A DNA stretch of 64,000 nt from Oscillospiraceae bacterium (GCA_017542425.1 JAFXXH010000004.1:1-64000), one strand, 5' to 3'; shown: positions 34,440 to 43,876, counted from the stretch's first letter. Numbers and translations: made by a program. The notes: generated from the letters alone by a model not told the origin.

Positions 34440-35111
34440 ATGTATCGGATCTTACTGGCGGAGGACGACGCGGCCCTGGCCGGGGCCATGGAAAAGACCC
34501 TGCTGGACTACGGCCACGCCGTGCGCCGCGTCACGGACTTCCGGGACGTGACCGGGGAATTCCTGGCGTATCAGCCCCAGCTGGTGCTGCTGGACCTGAT
34601 GCTGCCCTACTACAGCGGCTACCACTGGTGCAGCGAGCTGCGCAAGCGCTCGGACGTGCCCATCCTGTTCCTCTCCGCCGCCTCGGACAACATGAACATC
34701 GTCACCGCCATCGGCCTGGGGGCGGACGACTTCATCCCCAAGCCCGTGGACGGGATGGTGCTGAACGCGAAGATCCAGGCGGCCCTCCGCCGCAGCTATG
34801 AGCTGCATGGCGCGGGCCAGACCCTGCGCTTCCACGGCGCGGAGCTGCACCCCGGCGACGCCTCCCTGGTTTACGAGGGCCGCCACATCGAGCTGACGAA
34901 AAACGAACTGCGGATGCTCCAGGTTTTGCTGGACAACAAAGGCCGCATCGTCAGCCGGGAGGATCTGATGCGCGCCCTGTGGCAGAGCGACCTCTATGTG
35001 GAGGAGAACACCCTGACCGTCAACGTGGGGCGGCTGCGGAAAAAGCTGGAGGAAAACGGCCTCCGCTCGGTCATCGTCACCCGGCCCGGCAGCGGGTATC
35101 TGATCCCATGA
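34440..35111 (+). CDS. BceR-type response regulator
   Basis: A 223-residue OmpR-family regulator. Receiver: AEDD, LLDLMLPYYSGY with the phospho-acceptor Asp, FLSAAS and KPVDG. Winged helix: ELTKNELRMLQ and NVGRLRKKLEENG. The ATG at 34440 is preceded by GGGGAG at nine bases; a TTG two codons earlier is less likely. A GC-rich hairpin (about 34382-34420) sits between permease and regulator genes and may lower expression of the regulatory pair. Confidence 0.9.
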   Translation: MYRILLAEDDAALAGAMEKTLLDYGHAVRRVTDFRDVTGEFLAYQPQLVLLDLMLPYYSGYHWCSELRKRSDVPILFLSAASDNMNIVTAIGLGADDFIPKPVDGMVLNAKIQAALRRSYELHGAGQTLRFHGAELHPGDASLVYEGRHIELTKNELRMLQVLLDNKGRIVSREDLMRALWQSDLYVEENTLTVNVGRLRKKLEENGLRSVIVTRPGSGYLIP

Positions 35112-36109
35112 CCGGCCGCAGAGAGCGGGCGGTTTGCCTGGACTGTCTGCGGCGTTTCCGCATCCCCGCCGCCGTGTATCTGCTCCAGACGCTGGGCAGC
35201 CTGGCCGTCTTCCGGCTCTACGGCCTGGAGACGGAAGCCTTCTGGTACGCCTTCGCCCTGAGCTTCTGCTTTCTGCTGAGCCTCTTTCTGCGCGCGCTGT
35301 CCCGGGCGCGCAGACGGGCGGCGCAGCGCTGGCGGACGCTGCAAAACGTCCAGACGGAGTGGAAGCAGCTGCCGGAGCCGGAAACGCTTTCCGAAGCCGA
35401 CTTTGCCGCAATGCTGGCCGGGCTGGGGACGGCGCTGGAGCGGCAGAGCGCCCAGAGCGCGGCGCAGCAGCGGGAGGCCCAGGACTTTTACACCGCCTGG
35501 GTCCACCAGGTCAAGACGCCCATCGCGGTGATGAAACTGGCCCTGGGGGCGGGGGAGACCCCCGACCCGGCGGAACTGCGGGAGGAACTGTTCCGCATCG
35601 AGCAGTACACGGACATGGCCCTGGTCTACCAGCGCCTGGGCAGCCGCAGCAACGACCTGGTGGTGGAGGAATACCCCCTGGACGCCCTGATCCGGGAGGC
35701 GGTGCGCAAGTTCGCCGGCCAGTTCATCCACAAAAAACTCCGCCTGGACTACCCCGGCACGGATCTCCGCATCGTGACGGACCGGAAGTGGTTCCTCTGC
35801 ATCCTGGAGCAACTGATCTCCAACGCCCTGAAATACACCCCATCCGGCTCCATCGCCATTGCCGTGGCAGACGGTGTCCTGACCGTGGCCGACACCGGCG
35901 TGGGCATTGTCCCGGAGGACCTGCCCCGCATCTTCGAGAAGGGCTACACCGGGGTCAACGGCAGACAAGGCGCCAGCTCCAGCGGCCTGGGGCTGTACCT
36001 CTGCGGGAAAGCCGCGGCCCTGCTGAACCTCCCCATTGGGGTGAAGAGCGCCCCGGGGCAGGGGAGCCGCTTTTCCCTGGACCTGCGGGACAAGCTGGTT
36101 TCCGCATGA
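35108..36109 (+). CDS. BceS-type intramembrane-sensing histidine kinase
   Basis: A 333-residue kinase starting in the stop codon of the regulator (ATGA). Two transmembrane segments at about 17-35 and 41-60 have almost no external loop, as in BceS-like kinases that read the state of their ABC transporter. The phospho-acceptor His lies in FYTAWVHQVKTPIAVMK, the variant H-box of this group. N, G1 and G2 boxes are ISNALKYTP, DTGVGI and SSGLGLYL. Confidence 0.9.
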   Translation: MTGRRERAVCLDCLRRFRIPAAVYLLQTLGSLAVFRLYGLETEAFWYAFALSFCFLLSLFLRALSRARRRAAQRWRTLQNVQTEWKQLPEPETLSEADFAAMLAGLGTALERQSAQSAAQQREAQDFYTAWVHQVKTPIAVMKLALGAGETPDPAELREELFRIEQYTDMALVYQRLGSRSNDLVVEEYPLDALIREAVRKFAGQFIHKKLRLDYPGTDLRIVTDRKWFLCILEQLISNALKYTPSGSIAIAVADGVLTVADTGVGIVPEDLPRIFEKGYTGVNGRQGASSSGLGLYLCGKAAALLNLPIGVKSAPGQGSRFSLDLRDKLVSA

Positions 36110-36148
36110 AAAAGGGCTGTTTTTGCGTGCAAAAGCGTGAAAAAATCC

Positions 36149-36283
36149 TTGCATTTCCCCCTGCGCCGTGCTATACTACCATAGCCTGCCGGATTGCGGG
36201 CAAACACGAACGCAGACGGTCCGCTGCCGCGCCCTTCGCGCCTCCGGTAAGAACGTCTATAAACGAAAGGAAACGCAAAGAAC
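36149..36283 (+). promoter_or_regulatory. rplS promoter and probable L19 leader
   Basis: TTGCAT (36149-36154), 17 bases, TATACT (36172-36177). The following about 100-nt leader contains AGACG ... CGTCT (about 36216-36260) enclosing CGG and GCGC-TTC-GCGC stems, in the position of the known L19 autoregulatory leader of Firmicutes. The match to that Rfam family was judged by layout only. Confidence 0.6.
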
Positions 36284-36628
36284 ATGGCTGATCTGATCCA
36301 AACCCTGACCAACAAGTATATGAAGGCCGCCCTGCCGGAGATGAACGTGGGCGACACCGTCCGCGTCACCGTCCGCGTCAAGGAAGGTTCCCGCGAGCGC
36401 AACCAGGCCTTCGAGGGCACCATCATCGCCAAGAAGCACGGCGGCATCAACGAGACCATCACCGTCCGCCGCATCAGCTACAACGTCGGCTGCGAAAAGG
36501 TGTTCCCGGTCCACTCTCCCACCATCGTCTCCGTGGAGACCGTCCGCAGAGGTAAAGTCCGCAGAGCCAAGCTCTATTATCTCCGCGACCGCGTGGGCAA
36601 GGCCGCCAAGGTCAAGGAGCGCCTGTAA
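36284..36628 (+). CDS. rplS: Ribosomal protein L19
   Basis: A 114-residue bL19 of normal length: [44 protein letters not shown] and [18 protein letters not shown]. It lies at the 30S-50S interface. Strong AAAGGAAA ribosome binding site. It stands alone here, not with rimM/trmD as in many Firmicutes. Confidence 0.97.
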   Translation: MADLIQTLTNKYMKAALPEMNVGDTVRVTVRVKEGSRERNQAFEGTIIAKKHGGINETITVRRISYNVGCEKVFPVHSPTIVSVETVRRGKVRRAKLYYLRDRVGKAAKVKERL

Positions 36629-36650
36629 TCCAGACCCGAACAAAGCGCAG

Positions 36651-36689
36651 AAAAAAGAGCCGTCCCGAAAAAAGGGAGGCTCTTTTTCT
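36651..36689 (+). terminator. Terminator of rplS
   Basis: AAAAAGAGCCGTCCC pairs with GGGAGGCTCTTTTT around a GAAAAAA loop (one mismatch). Confidence 0.9.
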
Positions 36690-36692
36690 ATG

Positions 36693-37005
36693 CGTTGTAT
36701 GGGCCGGCGTCCCCGACGCCCCCGCAGCAACACTCCAGTCAAAATCCACCCAAGGCGAATCCGCAGCCTCCCTGTTGTAGGGGCCGGCGTCCCCGACGGC
36801 CCGGCAGCAACGGCGCGTTTTGCGTAAACGTCCGGCGAATTCGCAACCGCCCCCGTAGGGAAGGGGCTTGCCCCTTCCGCGCAGAACAAGCCGCGTCTCC
36901 TTGCGCCCTTCGGCGAATTCGCAGACGTGAATCGAATGCGACGGACGCTTGTGTTGAACGCGGCAAATGCTGCGCGAAAAGGGCAAGCCCTTTCCCAACA
37001 CGCAC
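36693..37005. repeat. Modular hairpin repeat array C
   Basis: Three forward units, first truncated (36697-36735), then from about 36754 and 36832, with cores GGCCGGCGTCCCCGACGCC, GGCCGGCGTCCCCGACGGCC and AAGGGGCTTGCCCCTT. A lone GGCGAATTCGCA box follows at about 36910, and a reverse unit (core AAAGGGCAAGCCCTTT) ends near 37003. Same family as arrays A and B. It fills the space between rplS and the sigma factor gene; no gene is seen. Confidence 0.85.
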
Positions 37006-37129
37006 GCAAAGCGACCTTTTCCTATATCACCCCAAAAGCGACAAAACTTCCACCCTCCCCCGTCACATCTCCCCCCATTTTCCCGTCTACATAGATGAAG
37101 GGCCTTTCAGAAAGGAGGCGATGCGCCCC

Positions 37130-37684
37130 ATGGACGAGCGAAGCATCTTCACCCAACTGGAACACCGGGACGAAGCGGCGCTCACGGCGCTGGAGGAACG
37201 CTACGGCCCGGAGTGCCGCAAGCTGGCGCGGGATCTGCTGGGCAGCCGGGAGGACGCGGAGGAGTGTTTCAGCGACGCGCTGCTGCGCCTGTGGAACACC
37301 CTGCCGCCGCCCCTGTCGCCCCGGGCCTGGCTGCGGAAGGCGGTGCGCCGCCTGGCGCTGGACCGGGCGGAACGGCGCAACGCCCGCAAGCGGGGCGGCG
37401 GCACCCTGCCGCTGCTGCTGGACGAGCTGGCCGAGTGTCTGCCCGGCGGCGAGGAACCGGAGGCCCGGCTGCTGGCTGGAGAGCTGGGGGCGGCGCTGGA
37501 CCGCTTTCTCCGCGCCCAAAGCCCGCGGGACCGGGCGCTGTTCCTGCGCCGCTACTTCGACGGCGCGCCCCTCCGGGACATCGCCAAAGCATATGGAATG
37601 AAGGAGAACAGCGTGGCCGCAGCGCTCCGGCGGCTGCGGGAGCGGCTGCGGCGCACGCTGGAAGAGGAGGGATATCTGTTATGA
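37130..37684 (+). CDS. ECF-type RNA polymerase sigma factor
   Basis: A 184-residue sigma-70-family factor. Region 2 (GSREDAEECFSDALLRLW) and region 4 (LRRYFDGAPLRDIAKAYGMKENSVAAALRRLRERL) are intact, with no region 3. The ATG at 37130 has AAAGGAGG 11 bases upstream; an in-frame ATG at 37121 is too close to it. CGTCTA (37084-37089) upstream resembles an ECF -10 box, hinting at autoregulation. The last codons overlap the next gene, a likely anti-sigma factor. Confidence 0.88.
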   Translation: MDERSIFTQLEHRDEAALTALEERYGPECRKLARDLLGSREDAEECFSDALLRLWNTLPPPLSPRAWLRKAVRRLALDRAERRNARKRGGGTLPLLLDELAECLPGGEEPEARLLAGELGAALDRFLRAQSPRDRALFLRRYFDGAPLRDIAKAYGMKENSVAAALRRLRERLRRTLEEEGYLL

Positions 37685-39021
37685 CGAGCAAGGATCTGTT
37701 GTACGCGCTGGACGGCGTTGGAGACGATATGCTGACCGCGTTGGACGAAGCGGAAACCCGGACGCGCCCCGAGCCGCGCCGTCCAGGCCTCCGTCGGAGC
37801 CTCTGGACCGCCGCAGCCTGCGCCGCCGTGGCCGCTTTGGTTCTTTTGACCCTGCCACGGCTGCGCCAAAACCCCGAACCGACCCCGGCGGCGACGACCG
37901 AAACCGCCGCGCCCCAGGAGACGCCCCAGCCTCCCGCCGCGCAACTCCCGCAGCTGCTGTGGAACGAGCCGGGCACCCCGCCGCCGGGGGTCGGCGGGAC
38001 GGACGTGGCCGGGGTGATGATGGTTTCGGAGCCGCTGACGGCGGCGCAGCTGGCCCGCTGCGCCCCGGACACGCTGCCGGAGGGCCTGCGCATCCGGGAG
38101 AGCGCGGCCTACTACTATCTGAAAAACGGCGCGGGCGGCCTGGCCAGCGTAGAGCTGCGCCTGAGCGCCCCGGCGCTGACGAACCGGATCACCCTGCGCC
38201 TGTGGCTGCCGGACACGCCGCAATACTATGACTGCATCATGGAGCCAAAGCCCACGGAGACGGCGGCGGGGGAACTGGAGGGCCTTGTCTACCGGGCGTA
38301 TCAGTATGAATACTGGCACGGGGAGGGGGACTCCGCCGAACAGCCCCCCACCCGTTGGCTGTCCCTTTTCCTGTTCTTTGAGCGGGCGGGGACGGCCTAC
38401 CAACTGGTCTGCGAAGTCCCCGAGGCGGAGGAAGCCCAGGCAAGGGACGCCTTCGCCGCCCTGCTGCAAAGCTACGCCCGGAGCCAAAACGCCCCGGCGC
38501 TGGAGACCTTTCAGTGCGGAGAATATGTCCACCGGGACGAGACCCTCAGCTCCGAAGCGGCCCATGCGGACCCGGATTTCGGCGCGTACTATCCCGCGCA
38601 GCCCCCGGAGGACATGGAAAGCGACTTCATCCGCCGCTATCAGTTCCAGGACAGCGACAACAACCTCTATGCCAACTGGACCGGGGACGGCGCCAGCCTG
38701 GAGTGGCTGATCAGCTACGCCGACGCCGAAACGCAAGAGCGCCTGACCCGGCCGGAGGAGCGGGAAGCCTATGACATCTCGCTTTACCCCGGAGCCTGGT
38801 ACCAGAACGCCCCGCCGGAGGTCCGGGACCGGCTGGAACGACCGACGTTCCGGATCGAGACCCTGAGCCTGGACATGATCCAGTCCCGCCAGCGCAGCGA
38901 CGGCGCTGTCACCTGGACCGTCCAGTTCTGCGTCCTCTACCCCGGCGGCGTCCAGATCCGCGTCAGCGGAAGGAACCTGGACGCGGATTGGGTGTATGAG
39001 ACGCTGAAAAGCATGGGGTGA
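37681..39021 (+). CDS. Probable anti-sigma factor or sensor, single-pass membrane protein
   Basis: A 446-residue protein starting in the sigma factor's stop region (ATGA). Residues 1-40 are cytoplasmic (LYALDGVGDDMLTALDEAE). One transmembrane segment lies at about 41-60, followed by a Pro/Thr-rich linker (70-100) and an extracellular domain of about 340 residues with no family I can name. The layout and translational coupling fit an anti-sigma factor that senses an envelope signal; the short MLTALDEAE helix is like those preceding the membrane segment in Firmicutes ECF partners. Role inferred from context. Confidence 0.75.
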   Translation: MTSKDLLYALDGVGDDMLTALDEAETRTRPEPRRPGLRRSLWTAAACAAVAALVLLTLPRLRQNPEPTPAATTETAAPQETPQPPAAQLPQLLWNEPGTPPPGVGGTDVAGVMMVSEPLTAAQLARCAPDTLPEGLRIRESAAYYYLKNGAGGLASVELRLSAPALTNRITLRLWLPDTPQYYDCIMEPKPTETAAGELEGLVYRAYQYEYWHGEGDSAEQPPTRWLSLFLFFERAGTAYQLVCEVPEAEEAQARDAFAALLQSYARSQNAPALETFQCGEYVHRDETLSSEAAHADPDFGAYYPAQPPEDMESDFIRRYQFQDSDNNLYANWTGDGASLEWLISYADAETQERLTRPEEREAYDISLYPGAWYQNAPPEVRDRLERPTFRIETLSLDMIQSRQRSDGAVTWTVQFCVLYPGGVQIRVSGRNLDADWVYETLKSMG

Positions 39022-39039
39022 AAAACGAACAAAACAGCA

Positions 39040-39072
39040 CCCCCGGAACGGTGAAACACACCTTTCCGGGGG
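39040..39072. terminator. Stem-loop between the converging anti-sigma and LRR3 genes
   Basis: CCCCCGGAA (39040-39048) pairs with TTCCGGGGG (39064-39072). It is followed in the plus direction by CCTCTTTGG rather than a clean T-run, so efficiency is uncertain. Confidence 0.55.
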
Positions 39073-39248
39073 ATTCGCCGTTCCTCTTTGGACAAAACGG
39101 GGTGCTTGGTCGAAAAAAGATTTCCCCGGCAAACCGGGCGTATTGCCCGGCTGCCGAGGGAACCCTTTTATTTTTTCGATTCTGGCGAGGGAACCCCGGC
39201 GGCGGAGGCCGCACGCCCTGCTACAGCCTGTCCGCCGGGATGCCCATC

Positions 39249-40925
39249 TCAGTCCGTCGTCACCACGGCGGTGTTGGTCGCTTCGTCATAGTCCACCTGG
39301 AAGCCCAAAGCCTCGCCCAGATCCCGGAGCTTGAAGAAGTTGTTGCCGCCGAGGTTGAAGACAGAGATGCGGGGAGAATAGTAGTTGATCTCAATGGTCT
39401 GCGGAGAGCGCACGGCGGTGGCAGAGCGGTCCGCGCCGATGACCAGTTCGCTGCCGTTGGCCTCATAGGATCTGCCGGAATAAATGCCGACGGAGTTGGA
39501 GTCAGCGTTCCAGTATACGGCAAACTGCGCAGAGGTACCATTCAATAGATATGCGATGTCCCGCAACTTGAAATAGTTTTCTCCATCAATATTGTACTTC
39601 TCCACATCTTTCAGTTCGCCATTTACGGAAAGCTTCTGCGGCGAACGCTGCACCACGGGATCTTTCGGCCCGTCGCTGTTATAATGGAACAAGGGAGCAT
39701 CTATGCTGTTATCAAGGCCCCCATGACTGTCATCCGCGAACGAGATCTTCTCCCAATCTTCGCTGCTTCCGCCATAATACACGTCCTGCACCGGGCCTTC
39801 ATACATTGCCAGGTCTCCGATGCGCTTTACACTGAGCGGAATTGTTATACTTTTGATCCCGGCATCATAGAACATCCCGTTTCCGATATGCTCTACACCT
39901 TCTTTGATCGTTACGCTTTGCAGGCTGCGGCAGATAGAAAATGCCCCCTCTCCTATGCTTTTTACGCTACCGGGAATCGTTACGCTTTGCAAGCTGTAGC
40001 AGTAAGAAAATGCATAATCTCCAATGCTTGTCACGCTGTCGGGAATCGTGACGCTTTGCAGGCTGTAGCAGGAAGAAAATGCACTATCTCCAATGCTTGT
40101 CACGCTGTCGGGAATCGTGACGCTTTGCAGGCTGTCACAGGAAGAAAATGCACTATCTCCGATGCTCGTTACGCCCTTCGGGATTACTACGTCACTTTCG
40201 TCGCCTTGATATTTTACAAGAATGTGGTTGATAATAGCGCAGTCCCCTAACGATTGCAACCATGGGGTATAAGAAAACGCATCCTCTCCGATTTTCTTCA
40301 AACTGGAGGGAACGGAAACCTGCTCCAAGCTGCTTTGTCCTTGAAAGGCGTTCTTACCGATATAGGTCACACCTTCGGGAATCGATACACTGGCAAATTC
40401 GCTTTTCGTCTCGTATCTGTCGCAGGCGCCGTCGGCAATGACTGTCACGCCCTTGGGAATCACCACGTTCTCTACCCATGTCTCACCCTGCGGATGCCGA
40501 TACCGAAGCAGGACGCGATTGGCGACGGCAACGTCTCCCAGACGATCGAGCCATGGGGTGGAGTCAAATGCATCCTCGCCCACCGCTTCAACACTGTCCG
40601 GAATGTTTACGCTGGTCAGACTGGTACATCCCGCAAAGGCGTAATCTCCGATCGTTGTCACGCCGTCCGGGATTGTCACGCTGGTCAGGTCGGTACATCC
40701 CTGGAACACACCATAACTAATGCTCGTCACTTCATTCGGGATCACGACGGTACCGCCAGCGCCCGAATACGAAAACAATGTACCGGATTCGCTGATCGTC
40801 ATCGTCCCATCCTCAGTTGTGTGCGTTTTTGCCGGCGGGGGATTGTAACCCCAGTCCGCCATCGCCGGCAGCGTCAGCGCCAGCAGCAGCGCCGCCGCCA
40901 AAAGAACTGCCCATACTTTTTTCAC
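39249..40925 (-). CDS. BspA-like leucine-rich-repeat surface protein 3 with stalk domain
   Basis: A 558-residue secreted protein with a GTG start. Its signal peptide (MKKVWAVLLAAALLLALTLP) and leader are near copies of LRR2's. About 12 LRR_5 repeats follow, three of them replaced by longer variants (for example TPWLDRLGDVAVANRVLLRY). The last about 130 residues are a stalk domain nearly identical to that of LRR1 (NGSELVIGADRSATAVRSPQ). It thus combines the LRR2 front with the LRR1 back. The LRR part is clearly less GC-rich than surrounding genes. No sorting signal. Confidence 0.87.
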   Translation of the reverse strand: MKKVWAVLLAAALLLALTLPAMADWGYNPPPAKTHTTEDGTMTISESGTLFSYSGAGGTVVIPNEVTSISYGVFQGCTDLTSVTIPDGVTTIGDYAFAGCTSLTSVNIPDSVEAVGEDAFDSTPWLDRLGDVAVANRVLLRYRHPQGETWVENVVIPKGVTVIADGACDRYETKSEFASVSIPEGVTYIGKNAFQGQSSLEQVSVPSSLKKIGEDAFSYTPWLQSLGDCAIINHILVKYQGDESDVVIPKGVTSIGDSAFSSCDSLQSVTIPDSVTSIGDSAFSSCYSLQSVTIPDSVTSIGDYAFSYCYSLQSVTIPGSVKSIGEGAFSICRSLQSVTIKEGVEHIGNGMFYDAGIKSITIPLSVKRIGDLAMYEGPVQDVYYGGSSEDWEKISFADDSHGGLDNSIDAPLFHYNSDGPKDPVVQRSPQKLSVNGELKDVEKYNIDGENYFKLRDIAYLLNGTSAQFAVYWNADSNSVGIYSGRSYEANGSELVIGADRSATAVRSPQTIEINYYSPRISVFNLGGNNFFKLRDLGEALGFQVDYDEATNTAVVTTD

Positions 40926-41282
40926 TTCTGTCCACGCTCCTTCTTTGATTTTGCCGCTGCTCCGGCGGGCTTGGGAGCAGACGCCGCAGCGCCCGCCCCG
41001 CCAAAGCCCGCCGAAGACGCAAAAACGGCGTTGAGTAAGGGAAAGTTACTCAACACCGTTTTGAAAAATCAAAGCGCAGCACAAGATGCGTTTCGCACGC
41101 TCCCCTTGAAATGGGGAGGGGAAACGGGTATAATAAGGGCGTGGCGCGGATGATTCAATTCGTTGTGCTGAGTAGGTGCGATACTCTTCACAGGGCCGCG
41201 GGGTGCTGGTAACACCCTGCGGCCTGCCCGCCTTTGCGTTTCGGCTTGCTTTGATTATATCGAATCTGGAGCCGGATTGCAA
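40926..41282 (-). promoter_or_regulatory. Tandem promoters and structured attenuator leader of LRR3
   Basis: The inverted partner of the LRR2 leader. P1 is TTGCAA (41277-41282)-17-TATAAT (41254-41259), with a different spacer sequence from LRR2. The long stem (41194-41224) has GGCCGC paired with GCGGCC where LRR2 has other bases, so pairing is kept while sequence changes. P2, the CTCCCC/GGGGAG hairpin and the terminator (41020-41062, AAAACGGTGTTGAGT with ACTCAACGCCGTTTTT) are conserved. The second large GC stem before the start codon is weaker than in LRR2. Confidence 0.75.
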
Positions 41283-41327
41283 GAGCGCTTTTTGTGTTTT
41301 TGGAAAAAAAGCAGTGAAAACAACGAA

Positions 41328-41366
41328 CCCGGAACGGTCAGACCCCTGACCGCTCCGGGCTTTTTC
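41328..41366. terminator. Terminator of sigE
   Basis: CCCGGAACGGTCA (41328-41340) pairs with TGACCGCTCCGGG (41347-41359) with one mismatch. It lies nine bases beyond the sigE stop codon, before the LRR3 promoter. Confidence 0.75.
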
Positions 41367-41374
41367 AACGCTTC

Positions 41375-42097
41375 CTACATCATCCGGCTCAGCTCCCGCC
41401 TCAGCCGCAAAATGATCCGCTTCTCCAATCTGGATATGTAACTCTGGGAGATCCCCATCCGGTCCGCCACCTGCTTCTGGGTCATCTCCGTCTGGCCCCG
41501 GAGGCCGAAGCGGAGGACGATGATCTGCTTTTCCCGTTCCTCCAGGGCGTCCACGGCCTCCATCAGCAGCTGGCGCTCCACGTCGTCTTCCAGGGGGCGG
41601 GAGACCTCGTCCGCGTCGGTGCCCAGCACGTCCCCCAGCAGCAGCTCGTTTCCGTCCCAGTCGGTGTTCAGCGGCTCGTCGATGCTGACCTCTCCCTTCT
41701 GGGCGCTGATCTTCCGCAGGTGCATCAGGATCTCGTTCTCGATGCAGCGGGAGGCGTATGTCGCCAGCTTGATGTTTTTGTCCCCCCGGAAGGTGGAGAT
41801 GGCCTTGATGAGCCCAATGGTGCCGATGCTGATCAGGTCCTCCAGCCCCACTCCGGCGTTCTCGAAGCGGCGGGCGATGTAGACCACCAGCCGCAGATTG
41901 TGCTCGATCAGGCGTTGCCGCGCCGCTGTGTCGCCGGCACTCAGCGCGGCAATGGCAGCCCGCTCCGCCTCCGGTTCCAGGGGCGGGGGCAGGGTGTCGC
42001 TGCCGCCGATGTAGTAGATCCCACCGGCTGGGCCGTAGCGGATGGAGATCAGAAGCAGCCTGAGCCCCCGCGTCAGTCCGGACCGTTCCAAAGTCAT
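41375..42097 (-). CDS. sigE: Sporulation sigma factor SigE
   Basis: A 240-residue mother-cell sigma factor. The pro-region (about residues 1-27) precedes [14 protein letters not shown], the conserved site next to SpoIIGA cleavage. Region 2 ([31 protein letters not shown]) and region 4 ([33 protein letters not shown]) closely follow SigE. The start at 42097 was chosen because upstream residues overlap spoIIGA in another frame. It shows the organism is an endospore former or recently was. Confidence 0.96.
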   Translation of the reverse strand: MTLERSGLTRGLRLLLISIRYGPAGGIYYIGGSDTLPPPLEPEAERAAIAALSAGDTAARQRLIEHNLRLVVYIARRFENAGVGLEDLISIGTIGLIKAISTFRGDKNIKLATYASRCIENEILMHLRKISAQKGEVSIDEPLNTDWDGNELLLGDVLGTDADEVSRPLEDDVERQLLMEAVDALEEREKQIIVLRFGLRGQTEMTQKQVADRMGISQSYISRLEKRIILRLRRELSRMM

Positions 42098-42122
42098 AGA
42101 AAACCCACCGACCTTTCCATGT

Positions 42123-42956
42123 TTATTCTGCCTGCGTCTGGCTGAGGATCGCCCGGTATGCCCCGTCGGCGCAAAAGCGCTGGGGACTGACCGCCACCAG
42201 CAGGTCGTCCCGCCGCCGCCCGGCCACCTCGATGCGCGTGGGGACAAAGCAGAGCAGCAGCCCGGTCCCGCCGGTGACCGCCCGGCAGGGGAGCAGCCGA
42301 CAGGCAAGCCCCTGCCGCCGCAGCCCCTTCAGCGCTTCCAGCGGCTCCGGGGCGCGCAGGGGGGCCGGGTCGTCCAGCAGCGGGGCCAGGGCCTCCGCCT
42401 CCGCCACCAGCGCCCCGCGTCCGGTGACCGGGTCGATCAGCTCGTTGCCCGTGTCCACCAGGGCCGAAAGCCGGACTTGCCTTGCCCCCAGCCAGAGCGT
42501 GACCGCCTCGATCCGCCGCTCCGCCCGCCGCCCCCAATGGCGGAAGGCCAGGGTCAGCACGGCGTAGCCCAGGGCGAAGGCCAGCAGCAGAGTCCGCAGG
42601 CTGACCGGATAGGGCACCCCGTCGGCGGCCTGGCCGCTGAGCCGGGAGACGGCGTAGATCAGCCCTGCCAGCGCCGCGGAGACCGCGTAAAAGGCCGCCA
42701 CGGCCCGCATCGTCTGCCGCTGGCAGCCGTAGGCCAGCAGCACGGACAGCGCCCCGGACAGCAGCTTCACCGTGACCAGCCCGAAAAACGAGGGGAACAG
42801 CAGCGCCAGCAGGGCATAGACCCCGCCCCAGAGCGCCCCCAGCCCCAGCCGCCAGCGGCGCAGCGGCAGGGCGCAGAGCTTCCCCGCCGCCAGCAGCAGC
42901 AGATAGTCCAGCGCGGCGTTCAGGGCGATCAGAGAATCGGCATAGACGGTCTTCAT
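42123..42956 (-). CDS. spoIIGA: Sigma-E processing peptidase SpoIIGA
   Basis: A 277-residue membrane aspartic protease that cleaves pro-SigE. Five hydrophobic segments fill residues 1-150, and the catalytic DTGN lies in [16 protein letters not shown], followed by a soluble protease domain. Start at 42956; the longer frame begins in the upstream intergenic region. The order spoIIGA-sigE with a 25-base gap is standard. TGTCGGGAA near 43037-43045 (minus strand) weakly resembles a Spo0A box. Confidence 0.93.
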   Translation of the reverse strand: MKTVYADSLIALNAALDYLLLLAAGKLCALPLRRWRLGLGALWGGVYALLALLFPSFFGLVTVKLLSGALSVLLAYGCQRQTMRAVAAFYAVSAALAGLIYAVSRLSGQAADGVPYPVSLRTLLLAFALGYAVLTLAFRHWGRRAERRIEAVTLWLGARQVRLSALVDTGNELIDPVTGRGALVAEAEALAPLLDDPAPLRAPEPLEALKGLRRQGLACRLLPCRAVTGGTGLLLCFVPTRIEVAGRRRDDLLVAVSPQRFCADGAYRAILSQTQAE

Positions 42957-43048
42957 GCCCACAAGGATACCCCCAGGCGGGGGGCGAAGTCCGTCATTCC
43001 CGGCAGGAGCCTGAAAAAAGCCTGGGCGAGAAAAATTCCCGACAGATA

Positions 43049-43077
43049 TTGTCAAAGCCTCCGCGCTGTGGTATAAT
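43049..43077 (+). promoter_or_regulatory. Promoter of the pyrH operon
   Basis: TTGTCA (43049-43054), 17 bases, TATAAT (43072-43077). It drives pyrH away from the divergent spoIIGA-sigE unit. Confidence 0.8.
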
Positions 43078-43109
43078 TCCATGACTAATCAGGAATGGGA
43101 GTGGTTCCG

Positions 43110-43826
43110 ATGGAAACAAAACCTGTCTATCGGCGCGTCCTGCTGAAGATCAGCGGCGAGGCGCTGGCCGGGGAAAAGAAGACCGGCCTGGACTTTGATA
43201 TCATCCGCCGGGTCTGCGCGGCGGTCAAGCGCTGCGTGGACATGGGCGTGGAGGTCGGCATCGTCGTGGGCGGCGGCAACTTCTGGCGCGGCGTCAAGGA
43301 CGGCGGCGGGCGCATGGAGCGCACCCGGGCCGACCACATGGGCATGATGGCCACGGTGATGAACGCCCTGGCCCTCAGCGACGTGTTCGAGCAGATGGAC
43401 GTGCCGGTCCGCGTACAGACTGCCATTACAATGGCACAGATTGCCGAACCCTACATCCGCCTCAAGGCCGACAAGCACCTGCGCTGCGGCCGGGTGGTCA
43501 TCTTCGGCTGCGGCACAGGCAGCCCCTACTTCTCCACGGACACCGCCGCCGTACTGCGGGCCGCCGAGATCGGCGCGGACGCCATTCTGCTGGCAAAGAA
43601 CATCGACGGCGTCTATTCCGCCGATCCCCGCACCGACCCGGAGGCCGTGAAGTTTGACCGCATCAGCTATGAGCAGGTGCTGGCCCAGCACCTGGCGGTC
43701 ATGGACTCCACCGCCACCAGCCTGTCGATGGACAACCACATCCCCGTCATCGTCTTCGCCCTGGCCGACCCGGAGAACATCGTCCGGGTGGTCTGCGGGG
43801 AGGAACTGGGGACCAAAGTGGACTGA
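43110..43826 (+). CDS. pyrH: UMP kinase
   Basis: A 238-residue bacterial UMP kinase: [59 protein letters not shown] and the [20 protein letters not shown] motif. Start taken at the ATG at 43110 with GGGAGTGG upstream; an ATG at 43095 is possible. First gene of a unit with frr, uppS and cdsA, the order usual in bacteria, though rpsB and tsf are not upstream here. Confidence 0.94.
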   Translation: METKPVYRRVLLKISGEALAGEKKTGLDFDIIRRVCAAVKRCVDMGVEVGIVVGGGNFWRGVKDGGGRMERTRADHMGMMATVMNALALSDVFEQMDVPVRVQTAITMAQIAEPYIRLKADKHLRCGRVVIFGCGTGSPYFSTDTAAVLRAAEIGADAILLAKNIDGVYSADPRTDPEAVKFDRISYEQVLAQHLAVMDSTATSLSMDNHIPVIVFALADPENIVRVVCGEELGTKVD

Positions 43827-43876
43827 ACGGATGCGCACATTGCGTTTGATTTCCAAATAAAAGGGAGGAACCTGAC

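Noticed and set aside
31469-34489. A 1006-codon open frame on the minus strand
   Set aside because: Antisense to the Bce-type ATPase and permease, which have clear motifs; low-complexity translation.
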